A stretch of 64,000 nucleotides of DNA from assembly GCA_963663495.1 (NCBI GenBank), contig OY760427.1, forward strand, positions 806,001-870,000, given 5' to 3'. The position numbers and the translations under genes were made by a program. Below are positions 26,163 through 34,324 of this stretch, one piece after another (within the stretch, counting starts at the first letter, position 1; each line of letters opens with the position of its first letter). This DNA comes from G963663495 sp963663495 (GTDB taxonomy: Bacteria; Bacteroidota; Rhodothermia; Rhodothermales; Bin80). The notes under the pieces are model-generated. The model did no database searches. It was not told the DNA's origin and saw only the letters and a program-made list of their open reading frames with translations.

Positions 26163-27121
26163 CAGGCGGCGTGCTCCGTGTACCAGCTGTACGTGCTGCG
26201 CAAACCATCCAGCAGCGAGGTGGGGGCGCTCCAGCCCAGACTGTGCAGGCGGGAGGCATCCACCAGCTTCCGAGGCGTTCCGTCCGGTTTGGAGGCATCA
26301 AACTGCAACGGACACCGGCTACCGATAACCTGTTGAATGGTATCTGCCAGTTGCCGGATTGAAAGGTCGTGGCCCACGCCCACATTCAGCAGTGTATTCC
26401 ATGCCGCATCATGCAGAGAGGCCTCCGGCTGCCGGAGTACGAATAGGCAGGCATCTGCCATGTCCTCACAATACAGGAATTCCCTCCTTGGTTTTCCGCT
26501 ACCCCAGAGGGTAACGGGCTGGTCACCTGCGACATGCGCTTCGTGGAATTTTCTGAGGAGGGCCGGGAGGACGTGGCTTGTCTCCAGGTCGAAGTTGTCG
26601 CCCGGACCGTACAGGTTGGTTGGCATGAGCGAAACAAAGTCCAATCCGTGCTGATGTCGCAGCGCCTGGCACAGCGTTACGCCCGCGATTTTGGCCACCG
26701 CATACCATCGGTTTGTCGGCTCAAGCGGGCCGGTCAGGAGGCATTCTTCCCGTAGCGGCTGAGATGCCAGCTTGGGATAAATGCAAGTGCTGCCCATGAA
26801 TACCAGTCGCTGGACCTGTGCGTCGCGGGAGGCTAGGATTACGTTTGTCTGTATAGATAGGTTATCGGCTATGAAGTCCGCAGCAAAGCGGTGGTTAGCC
26901 AGGATGCCCCCGACGCGCGCTGCAGCAAGCACCACGAACTCAGGACGGTGCTGACAAAAAAACCGATCAACGGCCGTCTGATCGCGCAGATCCAGTTCGC
27001 GGCTTGTCGCGGTGATGAGAGTAGAGTACCCGCGCTGCTTGAGGAGCCGGAGTACTGCCGACCCGAGCAGGCCCCGGTGTCCGGCCACATAGATGCGGGA
27101 ATCCTTGCGGATAAGCTTCAT
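26162..27121 (-). CDS. fcl: GDP-L-fucose synthase
   Basis: A 319-aa SDR epimerase/reductase that turns GDP-4-keto-6-deoxymannose into GDP-L-fucose. Motifs: IYVAGHRGLLGSAVLR (NADP-binding), AARVGGILAN, FMGSTCIYPKLA, the active-site Tyr in RWYAVAKIAG, PTNLYGPGDNFD, and GSGKPRREFLYCEDMADAC. The ATG at 27119-27121 (MKLIRKDSRIYVAG) is chosen because it lies just after the preceding gene's stop; the frame is open further upstream but would overlap uxs. It works directly after gmd, whose gene overlaps it by 4 bases. Confidence 0.94.
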   Translation of the reverse strand: MKLIRKDSRIYVAGHRGLLGSAVLRLLKQRGYSTLITATSRELDLRDQTAVDRFFCQHRPEFVVLAAARVGGILANHRFAADFIADNLSIQTNVILASRDAQVQRLVFMGSTCIYPKLASQPLREECLLTGPLEPTNRWYAVAKIAGVTLCQALRHQHGLDFVSLMPTNLYGPGDNFDLETSHVLPALLRKFHEAHVAGDQPVTLWGSGKPRREFLYCEDMADACLFVLRQPEASLHDAAWNTLLNVGVGHDLSIRQLADTIQQVIGSRCPLQFDASKPDGTPRKLVDASRLHSLGWSAPTSLLDGLRSTYSWYTEHAA

Positions 27122-27122
27122 G

Positions 27123-28070
27123 CTAAGGAAGTTCCTCCGACATACGCACCTTAAAATAGGCGAGCGTACGCTCCAGTCCCTCTGCGCGGGATACCTTTGC
27201 AGACCATCCCAACAGAGTGCGGGCAAGGGTCGTATCGGGCTGTCTGCACCGAGGGTCGTCGGTGGGCAGGGACGCGAACGTCAGCGGGCTCCGACTGCCC
27301 GTCATGGCGATGACTTCTTCAGCAAACTCCAGCACGCTGATTTCAATGTTGCTACCGATGTTGATGGGTTCTACAGCGTCGCTGTGCAATAGCCGAACGA
27401 TCCCTTCCACCGTATCGTCAACATAGGTGAAGGATCTCGTCTGGTTGCCCGTTCCGTAAATAGTCAGCGGTTCTCCGCGAAGTGCCTGGCGCATGAAGTT
27501 CGGCAGTGCGCGCCCGTCAGACATGCGCATGCGCGGCCCGAAGGAGTTGAAGATCCGTGCGATACATGTGCTGACCCCGTGATAACGGTGGTATGCCATG
27601 GTCATCGTTTCGGCAAAGCGTTTGGCCTCGTCGTAGACTCCGCGCGAGCCCACCGGATCAACGTTGCCCCGGTACGTTTCCTTTTGAGGATGCTCCAGCG
27701 GGTCACCGTAAACCTCGCTGGTTGAGGCAAGCAGAAACCGCGCGCGCTTGATCTTGGTCAGTCCCAAAGCATTGTGCGTGCCCAGTGCGCCGACCTTGAG
27801 CGTCTGGATGGGTAGCCGCAGGTAGTCAATGGGCGAGGCGGGCGATGCAAAGTGAAGTACATAGTCCACATGTCCGTCTATACGGATGAACCCCGTCACG
27901 TCGTGATTGATGAGCTGAAAATACGGATGGTTCTCCAGGTGGGCGACATTCCTTTTGGCGCCGGTGAGGAAGTTGTCTACGCAGACCACTTCATGGCCCT
28001 CAGCAAGGAATCGGTCACAGAGGTGTGACCCGAGGAATCCGGCTCCCCCGGTGATGACAGTACGTGGCAT
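27123..28070 (-). CDS. uxs: UDP-glucuronate decarboxylase (UDP-xylose synthase)
   Basis: A 315-aa SDR enzyme that oxidises and decarboxylates UDP-glucuronate to UDP-xylose. Motifs: VITGGAGFLGSHLCD, VDNFLTGAKRN, HFASPASPIDYL, LLASTSEVYGDPLEHPQ, the Tyr-x3-Lys site in GVYDEAKRFAET, RIFNSFGPRM and NQTRSFTYVDD. It is the first gene of the minus-strand operon and is followed at once by fcl. A TnpB/MITE composite lies about 75 bp upstream and may have displaced the original promoter. Confidence 0.9.
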   Translation of the reverse strand: MPRTVITGGAGFLGSHLCDRFLAEGHEVVCVDNFLTGAKRNVAHLENHPYFQLINHDVTGFIRIDGHVDYVLHFASPASPIDYLRLPIQTLKVGALGTHNALGLTKIKRARFLLASTSEVYGDPLEHPQKETYRGNVDPVGSRGVYDEAKRFAETMTMAYHRYHGVSTCIARIFNSFGPRMRMSDGRALPNFMRQALRGEPLTIYGTGNQTRSFTYVDDTVEGIVRLLHSDAVEPINIGSNIEISVLEFAEEVIAMTGSRSPLTFASLPTDDPRCRQPDTTLARTLLGWSAKVSRAEGLERTLAYFKVRMSEELP

Positions 28071-28128
28071 GCCGTTATAACGACGAGACGGGCCGCATGT
28101 GCCTAAACACCGGCTCTCGGGTCTTGAA

Positions 28129-28142
28129 GTTTCCCGGGAAAC
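28129..28142. promoter_or_regulatory. 14-bp perfect palindrome upstream of the nucleotide-sugar operon
   Basis: GTTTCCCGGGAAAC is a perfect palindrome 59 bases upstream of the uxs start and 4 bases before the MITE. Its position suits an operator for the operon. No regulator is encoded nearby, so this is inference. Confidence 0.3.
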
Positions 28143-28146
28143 GCTT

Positions 28147-28316
28147 GGGAGTTATATGGCTGAGTGCCACGCATTTTCGCAGGAGTTACTTTTTGTGCTT
28201 TGGTGGTGCAGACAGGATGGCTTTCGCCAGTTGTTCATAATCGGTTCCCGCTTTTCACGAAAAACTGCAATTATTTCAACAACCTCAGCAAATGGGTACT
28301 CAGCCATATAACTCCC
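28147..28316. mobile_element. 170-bp MITE with perfect terminal inverted repeats
   Basis: The element starts GGGAGTTATATGGCTGAGT and ends with its exact complement ACTCAGCCATATAACTCCC. It has no gene. The interior (GCAGGAGTTACTTTTTGTGC, CGGTTCCCGCTTTTCACGA, CTGCAATTATTTC) is nearly identical to the 5' block of all four TnpB units. It abuts TnpB unit 2 directly: the next bases AATTATATACG are the unit's end without its terminal GGG. The 8 bp on either side (AAACGCTT, AATTATAT) do not match each other. Confidence 0.8.
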
Positions 28317-29788
28317 AATTATATACGTGAGTGACCAACTGTACACAGTGAGGCACCAGTATCAATTTCACGGGTCATAGGGGTCGGTAACCCGAACGCC
28401 CCTCGCCGTGCAGAAGCCCCAATCCCGGAGGCCAGTATGTTTGCAGCCGCATTCAGGTCTGCATGATCCGTATGGCCACAGGATATACACGTGAATTTGC
28501 TCTGCGTCTTACGGTTACTCGCTTCTGTGTGCCCACACACAGAACACCGCTGACTGGTATAGGCAGCGGTAACCTTTATCACCTTGCGGCACTTATAGCC
28601 CAGCATCTGTTCCAGCTGGCCCCAACCTGTTCGCAGTATTCCACGGTTGAGGCCAGACTTCTGTCTGACGTTTGTGCCAAAGCTCTCCATCGTCCCCTTA
28701 GCTGAACGTGTCATCGCTTTGATCTTCAGGTCCTCCAGTATCACCGTTGAGGAGCAATGGGCAATACTGCGACTTACCTGGTGGTTCGCATTCTTGAGGA
28801 TGGTAGCACGCTTGCGCTGTATGCGGGCGATTCTATGCTTCCGCCTGTTACGACGGTTGGAGCCTTTCTTCTGTCTCGCCAGTCTTCGCTGATGCCGCTT
28901 CAACTTAGCATCAAGACGCTTCGTATCCGGTTGTCTGATAATGCTTGTATCGCCCTCTGTGGAGACCATAGCGACCTGCCCGCAATTACGGTCAATGCCT
29001 ACAGCACCGCCGGTATCCTCTATTACAGGTGCCTCCATCTTGTAGCAGATGACAGCATACCCTTTGCCGGCGTTCTTCTTTACCGTGGCTTTGACGGGTA
29101 TACCATCAGGGTACGGGTTGCCTCCCCGCCTGCGGAGCACCATATATCCCACTTTCGGAATATACAGCTTGCCATCCCGAACCCTTACGTTATCCGGGAT
29201 CGTGAACGAAGGCGTACTACCACGTCTGGAATGGAATCTCGGTCTTCTCTTACCCTCCTTGAAGAATGCCTTCCATGCATCCGCCTGATATTTCAATGTG
29301 TATCTAACGACAATATGTATCTAACGACACCAAAGGAGTATTCAGGTAGCCACTCGACCGTGGGGCGCAGCTCCGTGAACCGCTTCCCCAGCGAGAAGAA
29401 GCTTACCGAGGGCGGCTTCTCTCCAGCCTCTTTCGCTTTCCTGTACGCCTCGCTCTGCTCTGCGAGGATGGCATTCCACACAAACCTACACGCACCCGCT
29501 AATCCAGCAAGCTGCTTGGCGTTACTCCGACTTCCGGGCAACAGCCTGTATGTGATATTGCGGTATGCACTAACCGTTTCGGGCATGGCACGGTGGTATA
29601 TAGCTCCCTAATATATGGCAATTATATATCATGAATACCCACGTGTTGAGTCATTTGAAATAATTGCAGTTTGTTCGTGAAAAGCGGGAACTGATTATGA
29701 AAAACTGGCGAAAGCCATCCTGTCTGCACCACCCAAGCACAAAAAGTAACTCCTGCGAAAACGCGTGGCGCTCAGCCATATAACTCCC
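28317..29788 (-). mobile_element. TIR-bounded TnpB unit, copy 2 (joined to a MITE)
   Basis: Same structure as unit 1. The 5' end is at 29788 (CCC on the plus strand), with the MITE-like block, the ATATATTA spacer and the tnpB part. At the other end its terminal GGG is replaced by the end of the MITE at 28147-28316. Neither the unit nor the MITE-plus-unit composite has matching 8-bp flanks (AAACGCTT on the left, ATTTTCCT on the right), so a rearrangement or a second insertion has occurred. It ends about 90 bp upstream of tRNA-Gln. Confidence 0.8.
28319..29586 (-). pseudogene. tnpB: tnpB split by the 17-bp duplication (copy 2)
   Basis: N-terminal frame 29293-29586 (97 aa) and C-terminal frame 28319-29296 (325 aa), overlapping as TTGA at the same place as in copy 1. 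The duplicated unit is AATGTGTATCTAACGAC followed by AATATGTATCTAACGAC. All RuvC residues look intact (GIDRNCG, VILEDLKI, HADLNAA, the last preceded by CGHTD), and the zinc motif is CSVCGH...CISCGH. If the two parts are co-translated and associate, activity cannot be excluded; a fused protein is not made. Confidence 0.8.
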
Positions 29789-29877
29789 ATTTTCCTCATT
29801 TGATTGGTACGTGTGGAGGTTGTTCGATCTAGAGTAAAGAATTTTCTATCTTCCCGGGCTTGTATGAAAACATAGCC
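29789..29877. other. Short spacer before tRNA-Gln
   Basis: About 90 bases, probably with the tRNA promoter; no clear -10/-35 pair can be named. Confidence 0.3.
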
Positions 29878-29948
29878 TGCCCGGTCGTCTAATGGCAGGA
29901 CAGCGGCCTTTGGAGCCGTAGGTGGAGGTTCGAGTCCTCCCCGGGCAA
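29878..29948 (+). tRNA. tRNA-Gln (anticodon TTG)
   Basis: The acceptor arms TGCCCGG (29878-29884) and CCGGGCA (29941-29947) pair perfectly, followed by discriminator A. The D-arm region is GTCTAATGGCAGGAC. The anticodon stem GCGGC/GCCGT encloses the loop CTTTGGA with anticodon TTG. The T-arm is GGAGGTTCGAGTCCTCC. CCA is not encoded. prs starts 22 bases later. Confidence 0.92.
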
Positions 29949-29970
29949 CTCATATTCACCTTACGCAACA

Positions 29971-30912
29971 ATGCCGAGTACAGATCTGCCAATTGGGCTT
30001 TTTGCGGGCAGCAGCAATCTCGCGCTTGCAAATCGGATCGCTGCCGCGTTCGGGCAGGACCTCGGATTATTGACGACGAAGAAATTCGCTGACGGTGAAA
30101 TTTATGTCCGCTACGAGGAATCGATCCGCGGGCGCGACATTTTCATCATCCAGAGTACGTTCGCGAATGCCGACAACTGGATGGAACTGTTGCTATTGAT
30201 TGACGCCGCAAAACGGGCGTCGGCAGCAAGGATCACGGCCGTGCTGCCGTACTTCGGCTATGCCCGGCAGGAGCGCAAGGACCAGCCTCGAGTGGCCATT
30301 GCTGCCAAAGTGATGGCGGATATGCTGGGGACGGCAGGCATTGATCGGCTGCTGACTATGGACCTCCATGCCAGCCAGATTCAAGGTTTCTTTAATGTTC
30401 CGGTGGATCATTTATATGCATCCGGTGTTTTCACGGATCACTTGGCCAACACGCGTTACGAAAACGTAGTGGTGGTCGCACCGGATGTGGGCGCACTGAA
30501 GATGGCCCGGGCCTATGCCAATCGACTGCATTGTGACTTGGCTGTCATAGATAAGCGTCGTCCTGTGCAGAATGAGGCGGAGGTGGTTAACGTTATCGGC
30601 AACATTGAAGGGCGCAATGTGCTTTTGATTGATGATATGATTGATACGGCAGGGACACTGACCGGTGCGGCCAACGCACTCAAGGAAGCGGGGGCCCATA
30701 TCATTTCCGCCGCATGCACGCATCCCTTGCTGTCGGGACCGGCTTACGACCGTATTGAAGCTTCCGCATTGGAGCGGCTCGTGGTGACGGACAGTATCCC
30801 GCTGCAAAGAAAATCAAGAAAAATTGAGGTGGTTGGCGTTGCGGAGATGTTTGCAGACGCCATCAGCCTTATCTCAACCGACGCGTCGGTTTCAAGTTTG
30901 TTCAAGCCGTAA
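29971..30912 (+). CDS. prs: Ribose-phosphate pyrophosphokinase
   Basis: A 313-aa PRPP synthetase that makes phosphoribosyl pyrophosphate from ribose-5-phosphate and ATP for nucleotide, His and Trp synthesis. Motifs: LFAGSSNLALANRIA, KFADGEIYVRYEESIRGRD, FIIQSTFANADNWMELLLLID, YFGYARQERKD, the Mg-binding MDLHASQIQGFF, DKRRPVQNEAEV and the PRPP loop LIDDMIDTAGTL. Length is typical. It begins the conserved prs-rplY-pth block. Confidence 0.96.
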   Translation: MPSTDLPIGLFAGSSNLALANRIAAAFGQDLGLLTTKKFADGEIYVRYEESIRGRDIFIIQSTFANADNWMELLLLIDAAKRASAARITAVLPYFGYARQERKDQPRVAIAAKVMADMLGTAGIDRLLTMDLHASQIQGFFNVPVDHLYASGVFTDHLANTRYENVVVVAPDVGALKMARAYANRLHCDLAVIDKRRPVQNEAEVVNVIGNIEGRNVLLIDDMIDTAGTLTGAANALKEAGAHIISAACTHPLLSGPAYDRIEASALERLVVTDSIPLQRKSRKIEVVGVAEMFADAISLISTDASVSSLFKP

Positions 30913-30923
30913 CAGCAACTGAC

Positions 30924-31523
30924 ATGGACGTTATATCACTCTCGGCAGCAGCGCGAATACCAGGCAAGCGCGCAGCGCGCAGCGCTAGGCGTCAGGGAGA
31001 TGTTCCCTGCGTTCTCTATGGTCAGAGCGTGGACCCGGTATCGTTCACGGTATCAGAGAAGAGTCTTGGCTCCCTGGTATATACCAACGTCACTCATCTG
31101 GTGAACGTGGAGATCGCGGACCGTTCATGGCAGTGCATCCTCAAGGAGATCTCGTTTCATCCGGTGACGGATCGGCCAATGCACGCCGATTTTCAGGTGT
31201 TGCAGGCTGGAAGCAGGGTGACACTTCCTGTACCCGTACAGTATGTTGGAATTCCGGAAGGGCAAGTCAAGGGTGGCAGCGTAAGCGTGGTGCTGAACGA
31301 GCTCGTGGTGTCCTGCCTGCCCAAGCATATCCCGTCGCAGATTGATGTGGATGTCACCCGTGTGGAGATAGGTGAATCCATTCATGTGGGAGATCTGGCA
31401 TTCGAGGACTTGGAATTCCTGGCGCCGGACGATCAGATACTGATGGTGGTTGAGCGTCCGCGCCTAGTCGTTGAGGAAACGACCGAAGAAGAGGAACTGA
31501 CGGAAACACCAGAAGAGGAGTAG
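30924..31523 (+). CDS. rplY: 50S ribosomal protein L25 (CTC form)
   Basis: A 199-aa long-form L25 that binds 5S rRNA in the large subunit. The N-terminal L25 domain (RIPGKRAARSARRQGDVPCVLYG, DRPMHADFQVL) is followed by the TL5/CTC beta domain (VPVQYVGIPEGQVKGGSVSVVLNELVVSCLPKHIP) and an acidic tail (EETTEEEELTETPEEE). It lies 11 bp after prs and 13 bp before pth, a common bacterial order. Confidence 0.95.
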   Translation: MDVISLSAAARIPGKRAARSARRQGDVPCVLYGQSVDPVSFTVSEKSLGSLVYTNVTHLVNVEIADRSWQCILKEISFHPVTDRPMHADFQVLQAGSRVTLPVPVQYVGIPEGQVKGGSVSVVLNELVVSCLPKHIPSQIDVDVTRVEIGESIHVGDLAFEDLEFLAPDDQILMVVERPRLVVEETTEEEELTETPEEE

Positions 31524-31536
31524 GCCTCGACTGGCC

Positions 31537-32130
31537 ATGGGGTATCGGCTGATTGTCGGCCTCGGAAATCCAGACCCGGAGCATGTCGGTACGAGGCATA
31601 ATGTGGGTTTCAGGGTCGTTGACATGCTTGGAGCACGTTCCAGGTCCACGTTCGTCCACAGGGGCTCTGCCATGGTAGCGGCAGCACGGTTCGGAGGTCG
31701 CAAGGCGTGGTTAGCAAAGCCGCAGACCTATATGAATCGCAGCGGGCACTGCGTGCGCCGCCTCGTAGGCCGGCTACGGGTATCCCTTCCCGAAATCCTA
31801 GTCATAGCGGACGATATAAACCTGCCACCCGGCAGGTTGCGGATACGTCCGGGCGGCGGCTCGGGAGGCCACAACGGCCTGCAGAACATTATTGACGAGG
31901 CGCGGGATAATGCCTTTCCACGGTTACGCCTCGGCATCGGCAACGATTTCATGCGTGGGCGGCAGTCCGCATACGTACTGTCACCCTTTAATGAAGAAGA
32001 GCTGCCGGCGATTGACAGGATGCTCCTTCAAGCGACTGATGCGGCTGCAATATTCGTATCGGACGGGATCGAACCGGCGATGAACATTTTCAACCGGCCG
32101 CCACCTAAAGACGGTCCAGTGAACCCATAA
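31537..32130 (+). CDS. pth: Peptidyl-tRNA hydrolase
   Basis: A 197-aa enzyme that frees tRNA from peptidyl-tRNA dropped by ribosomes. Motifs: LIVGLGNPDPEHVGTRHNVGF with the catalytic His, WLAKPQTYMNRSG, VIADDINLPPGRLRIRPGGGSGGHNGLQNI. Length and order fit Pth. It is the third gene of the prs-rplY-pth run, with hppA starting 12 bp further on. Confidence 0.96.
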   Translation: MGYRLIVGLGNPDPEHVGTRHNVGFRVVDMLGARSRSTFVHRGSAMVAAARFGGRKAWLAKPQTYMNRSGHCVRRLVGRLRVSLPEILVIADDINLPPGRLRIRPGGGSGGHNGLQNIIDEARDNAFPRLRLGIGNDFMRGRQSAYVLSPFNEEELPAIDRMLLQATDAAAIFVSDGIEPAMNIFNRPPPKDGPVNP

Positions 32131-32142
32131 TTATTTCTCCTG

Positions 32143-34266
32143 ATGAACGTATCCCTGTTGAGTATCCTGATTCCTGCCACGGGCGTGGTCGCCCTGTTGT
32201 TTGCCTGGCGCCGCGCCCTGTGGGTCGGCAGGCAGGATCCGGGTACAGAATTGATGCGCGAGATCGCAGCCCATATTGCGACCGGTGCCCGTGCTTTTTT
32301 GCGGCGCGAGTATCGCATCCTGGCTATTTTTGTGACGGCGATTGCGGCCCTCCTTCTCGTGTCAAACTGGAACGGCCGCATGTTGGATGGAGAAGTGATC
32401 AATTCGCGGCTTGCGGCGGTCTCCTTCCTGGTGGGTGCCATTTGTTCCGGTACAGCCGGGTTTGTGGGTATGAAGGTTGCTACCAGTGCCAATGTTCGTA
32501 CCACCAATGCGGCCCGGACGGGCCTGATGCCGGCGCTCAGGATAGCGTTTTCCGGGGGGTTGGTGATGGGATTGAGCGTAGTGGGCCTTGGTGTACTTGG
32601 CCTCGGGCTACTGTTTCTTCTGTACAACGGTCTGATGCCGGAATGGACGGAGCTGCGTATAGTCAACGTGATTGCGAGCTTCTCGCTGGGAGCGAGCTCT
32701 ATAGCATTGTTTGCACGCGTGGGGGGCGGGATATACACCAAGGCGGCTGACGTAGGTGCAGACCTCGCCGGAAAGGTGTACGAGGGAATTCCTGAGGATG
32801 ACCCGCGCAATCCGGCAACGATAGCCGACAATGTGGGAGACAATGTCGGAGATGTTGCAGGCATGGGTGCTGACTTGTTTGAAAGCTATGTGGGGTCCAT
32901 CATCGGGACGATGGTATTGGGAGCTGGCTTCGTGACTGCGTTCCAGGGGGAGGCCCTGCCTGCAGCACAGCTCGCGGCCGTGATGCTTCCTCTGGTACTG
33001 GCAGGATCCGGCATCCTCGTGGCGATCATTGGCTCCTTCATGGTGCGGATGCCCGAGGGGGGGAACCCGCAGCGCGCACTGAACATGGGTGAATTCGGTG
33101 CCAGTGCAATCATGGTTGTGGTGGCATTTGTTATGATCCAGTGGATGCTTCCGGACAGCTGGACGGCGACAACCGCCGTGGTAGGTACCTTCGAATACAC
33201 ATCGCTGGGTGTCTTCTATGCGGTACTGATTGGCCTTGCCGCAGGTGTTACTATTGGCCTTGCGACGGAATATTTCACATCCACCGTGACCAGGCCCACA
33301 TTTGGAATTGCTCGTCAGAGTGTTACGGGGGCGGCAACCAACATAATTTCAGGGCTGGGTGTGGGCATGTATTCGACGGCAATTCCTGCGGTGGTGATTG
33401 CCTTGTCCATTGTCGGAGCCTATCACTTCGCAGGGTTGTATGGTATCGCGATCGCTGCCGTGGGAATGCTTTCCGTGACCGGGATTCAGCTTGCCGTTGA
33501 TGCTTATGGACCGATTTCCGATAATGCGGGGGGCATTGCGGAAATGGCCCGCCTTGCCCCTGAAGTGCGGGAGCGTACTGACCAGCTGGATGCCGTAGGT
33601 AATACCACGGCAGCAATCGGTAAGGGATTTGCCATTGGCTCGGCTGCACTGACCGCCTTGGCATTGTTTGCCGCATTCATGCAGCAGGCAGGCGTTGAAA
33701 CCATCAACGTGGCGCAACCCACCATATTGGCCGGCCTGCTCATCGGAGCTGCACTGCCGTACGTCTTCAGCGCCATGGCCATGGGCGCCGTCGGACGCGC
33801 TGCAGCAGAGATGATCAGCGAGGTGGGGCGGCAATTTTCCGAGATCGCCGGGCTGCGCGAAGGCACCGCCCATGCGGACTACGAACGCTGTGTAGATATA
33901 TCCACCGCCGCTGCCATCAGGGAAATGATATACCCCGGAATCCTGGCGTTCTCAGCCCCCATAGTGGTAGGGTTTATCAGCAAAGACATGCTTGGAGGCC
34001 TGCTTGTTGGTGTAACCGTGTCCGGGGTGTTGTTTGCCATATTCCAGTCCAACGCCGGGGGGGCTTGGGACAATGCTAAGAAGCGCATTGAAAGCGGGCT
34101 TACTATTGACGGGAAAGAATTGGGTAAGGGTACGGAAGCTCACCGTGCAGCGGTAGTTGGGGACACTGTAGGGGACCCCTTCAAGGATACATCCGGCCCC
34201 AGCCTGAATATTCTTATCAAGCTGATTGCGGTGGTCGCCCTCGTTATCGCTCCGCTGATAGCGTGA
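32143..34266 (+). CDS. hppA: Membrane-bound pyrophosphatase (ion-pumping, probably K+-dependent)
   Basis: A 707-aa polytopic pump that couples pyrophosphate hydrolysis to H+ or Na+ export. Pyrophosphate-binding signatures: TKAADVGADLAGKVYEGIPEDDPRNPATIADNVGDNVGDVAGMGADLFESY, DAYGPISDNAGGIAEMA, and the C-terminal GDTVGDPFKDTSGPSLNILIK. In the potassium-determining segment the sequence is GNTTAAIGKG. Alanine where K+-independent pumps have lysine (GNTTKA) indicates the K+-dependent subfamily, which includes Na+ pumps. The pumped ion cannot be decided from the sequence. It probably recycles pyrophosphate made by biosynthesis. Confidence 0.94.
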   Translation: MNVSLLSILIPATGVVALLFAWRRALWVGRQDPGTELMREIAAHIATGARAFLRREYRILAIFVTAIAALLLVSNWNGRMLDGEVINSRLAAVSFLVGAICSGTAGFVGMKVATSANVRTTNAARTGLMPALRIAFSGGLVMGLSVVGLGVLGLGLLFLLYNGLMPEWTELRIVNVIASFSLGASSIALFARVGGGIYTKAADVGADLAGKVYEGIPEDDPRNPATIADNVGDNVGDVAGMGADLFESYVGSIIGTMVLGAGFVTAFQGEALPAAQLAAVMLPLVLAGSGILVAIIGSFMVRMPEGGNPQRALNMGEFGASAIMVVVAFVMIQWMLPDSWTATTAVVGTFEYTSLGVFYAVLIGLAAGVTIGLATEYFTSTVTRPTFGIARQSVTGAATNIISGLGVGMYSTAIPAVVIALSIVGAYHFAGLYGIAIAAVGMLSVTGIQLAVDAYGPISDNAGGIAEMARLAPEVRERTDQLDAVGNTTAAIGKGFAIGSAALTALALFAAFMQQAGVETINVAQPTILAGLLIGAALPYVFSAMAMGAVGRAAAEMISEVGRQFSEIAGLREGTAHADYERCVDISTAAAIREMIYPGILAFSAPIVVGFISKDMLGGLLVGVTVSGVLFAIFQSNAGGAWDNAKKRIESGLTIDGKELGKGTEAHRAAVVGDTVGDPFKDTSGPSLNILIKLIAVVALVIAPLIA

Positions 34267-34324
34267 CAGTGCACCGTTGCGACGGACAGTTTAAATTGGC
34301 CGCAACGTTAACCCCAACAACTCC

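Noticed and set aside
29878..29948. tRNA-Gln as an integration site for a genomic island
   Set aside because: I saw no repeat of the tRNA 3' end elsewhere in the window, and the neighbouring recombinase is dead and 6 kb away.
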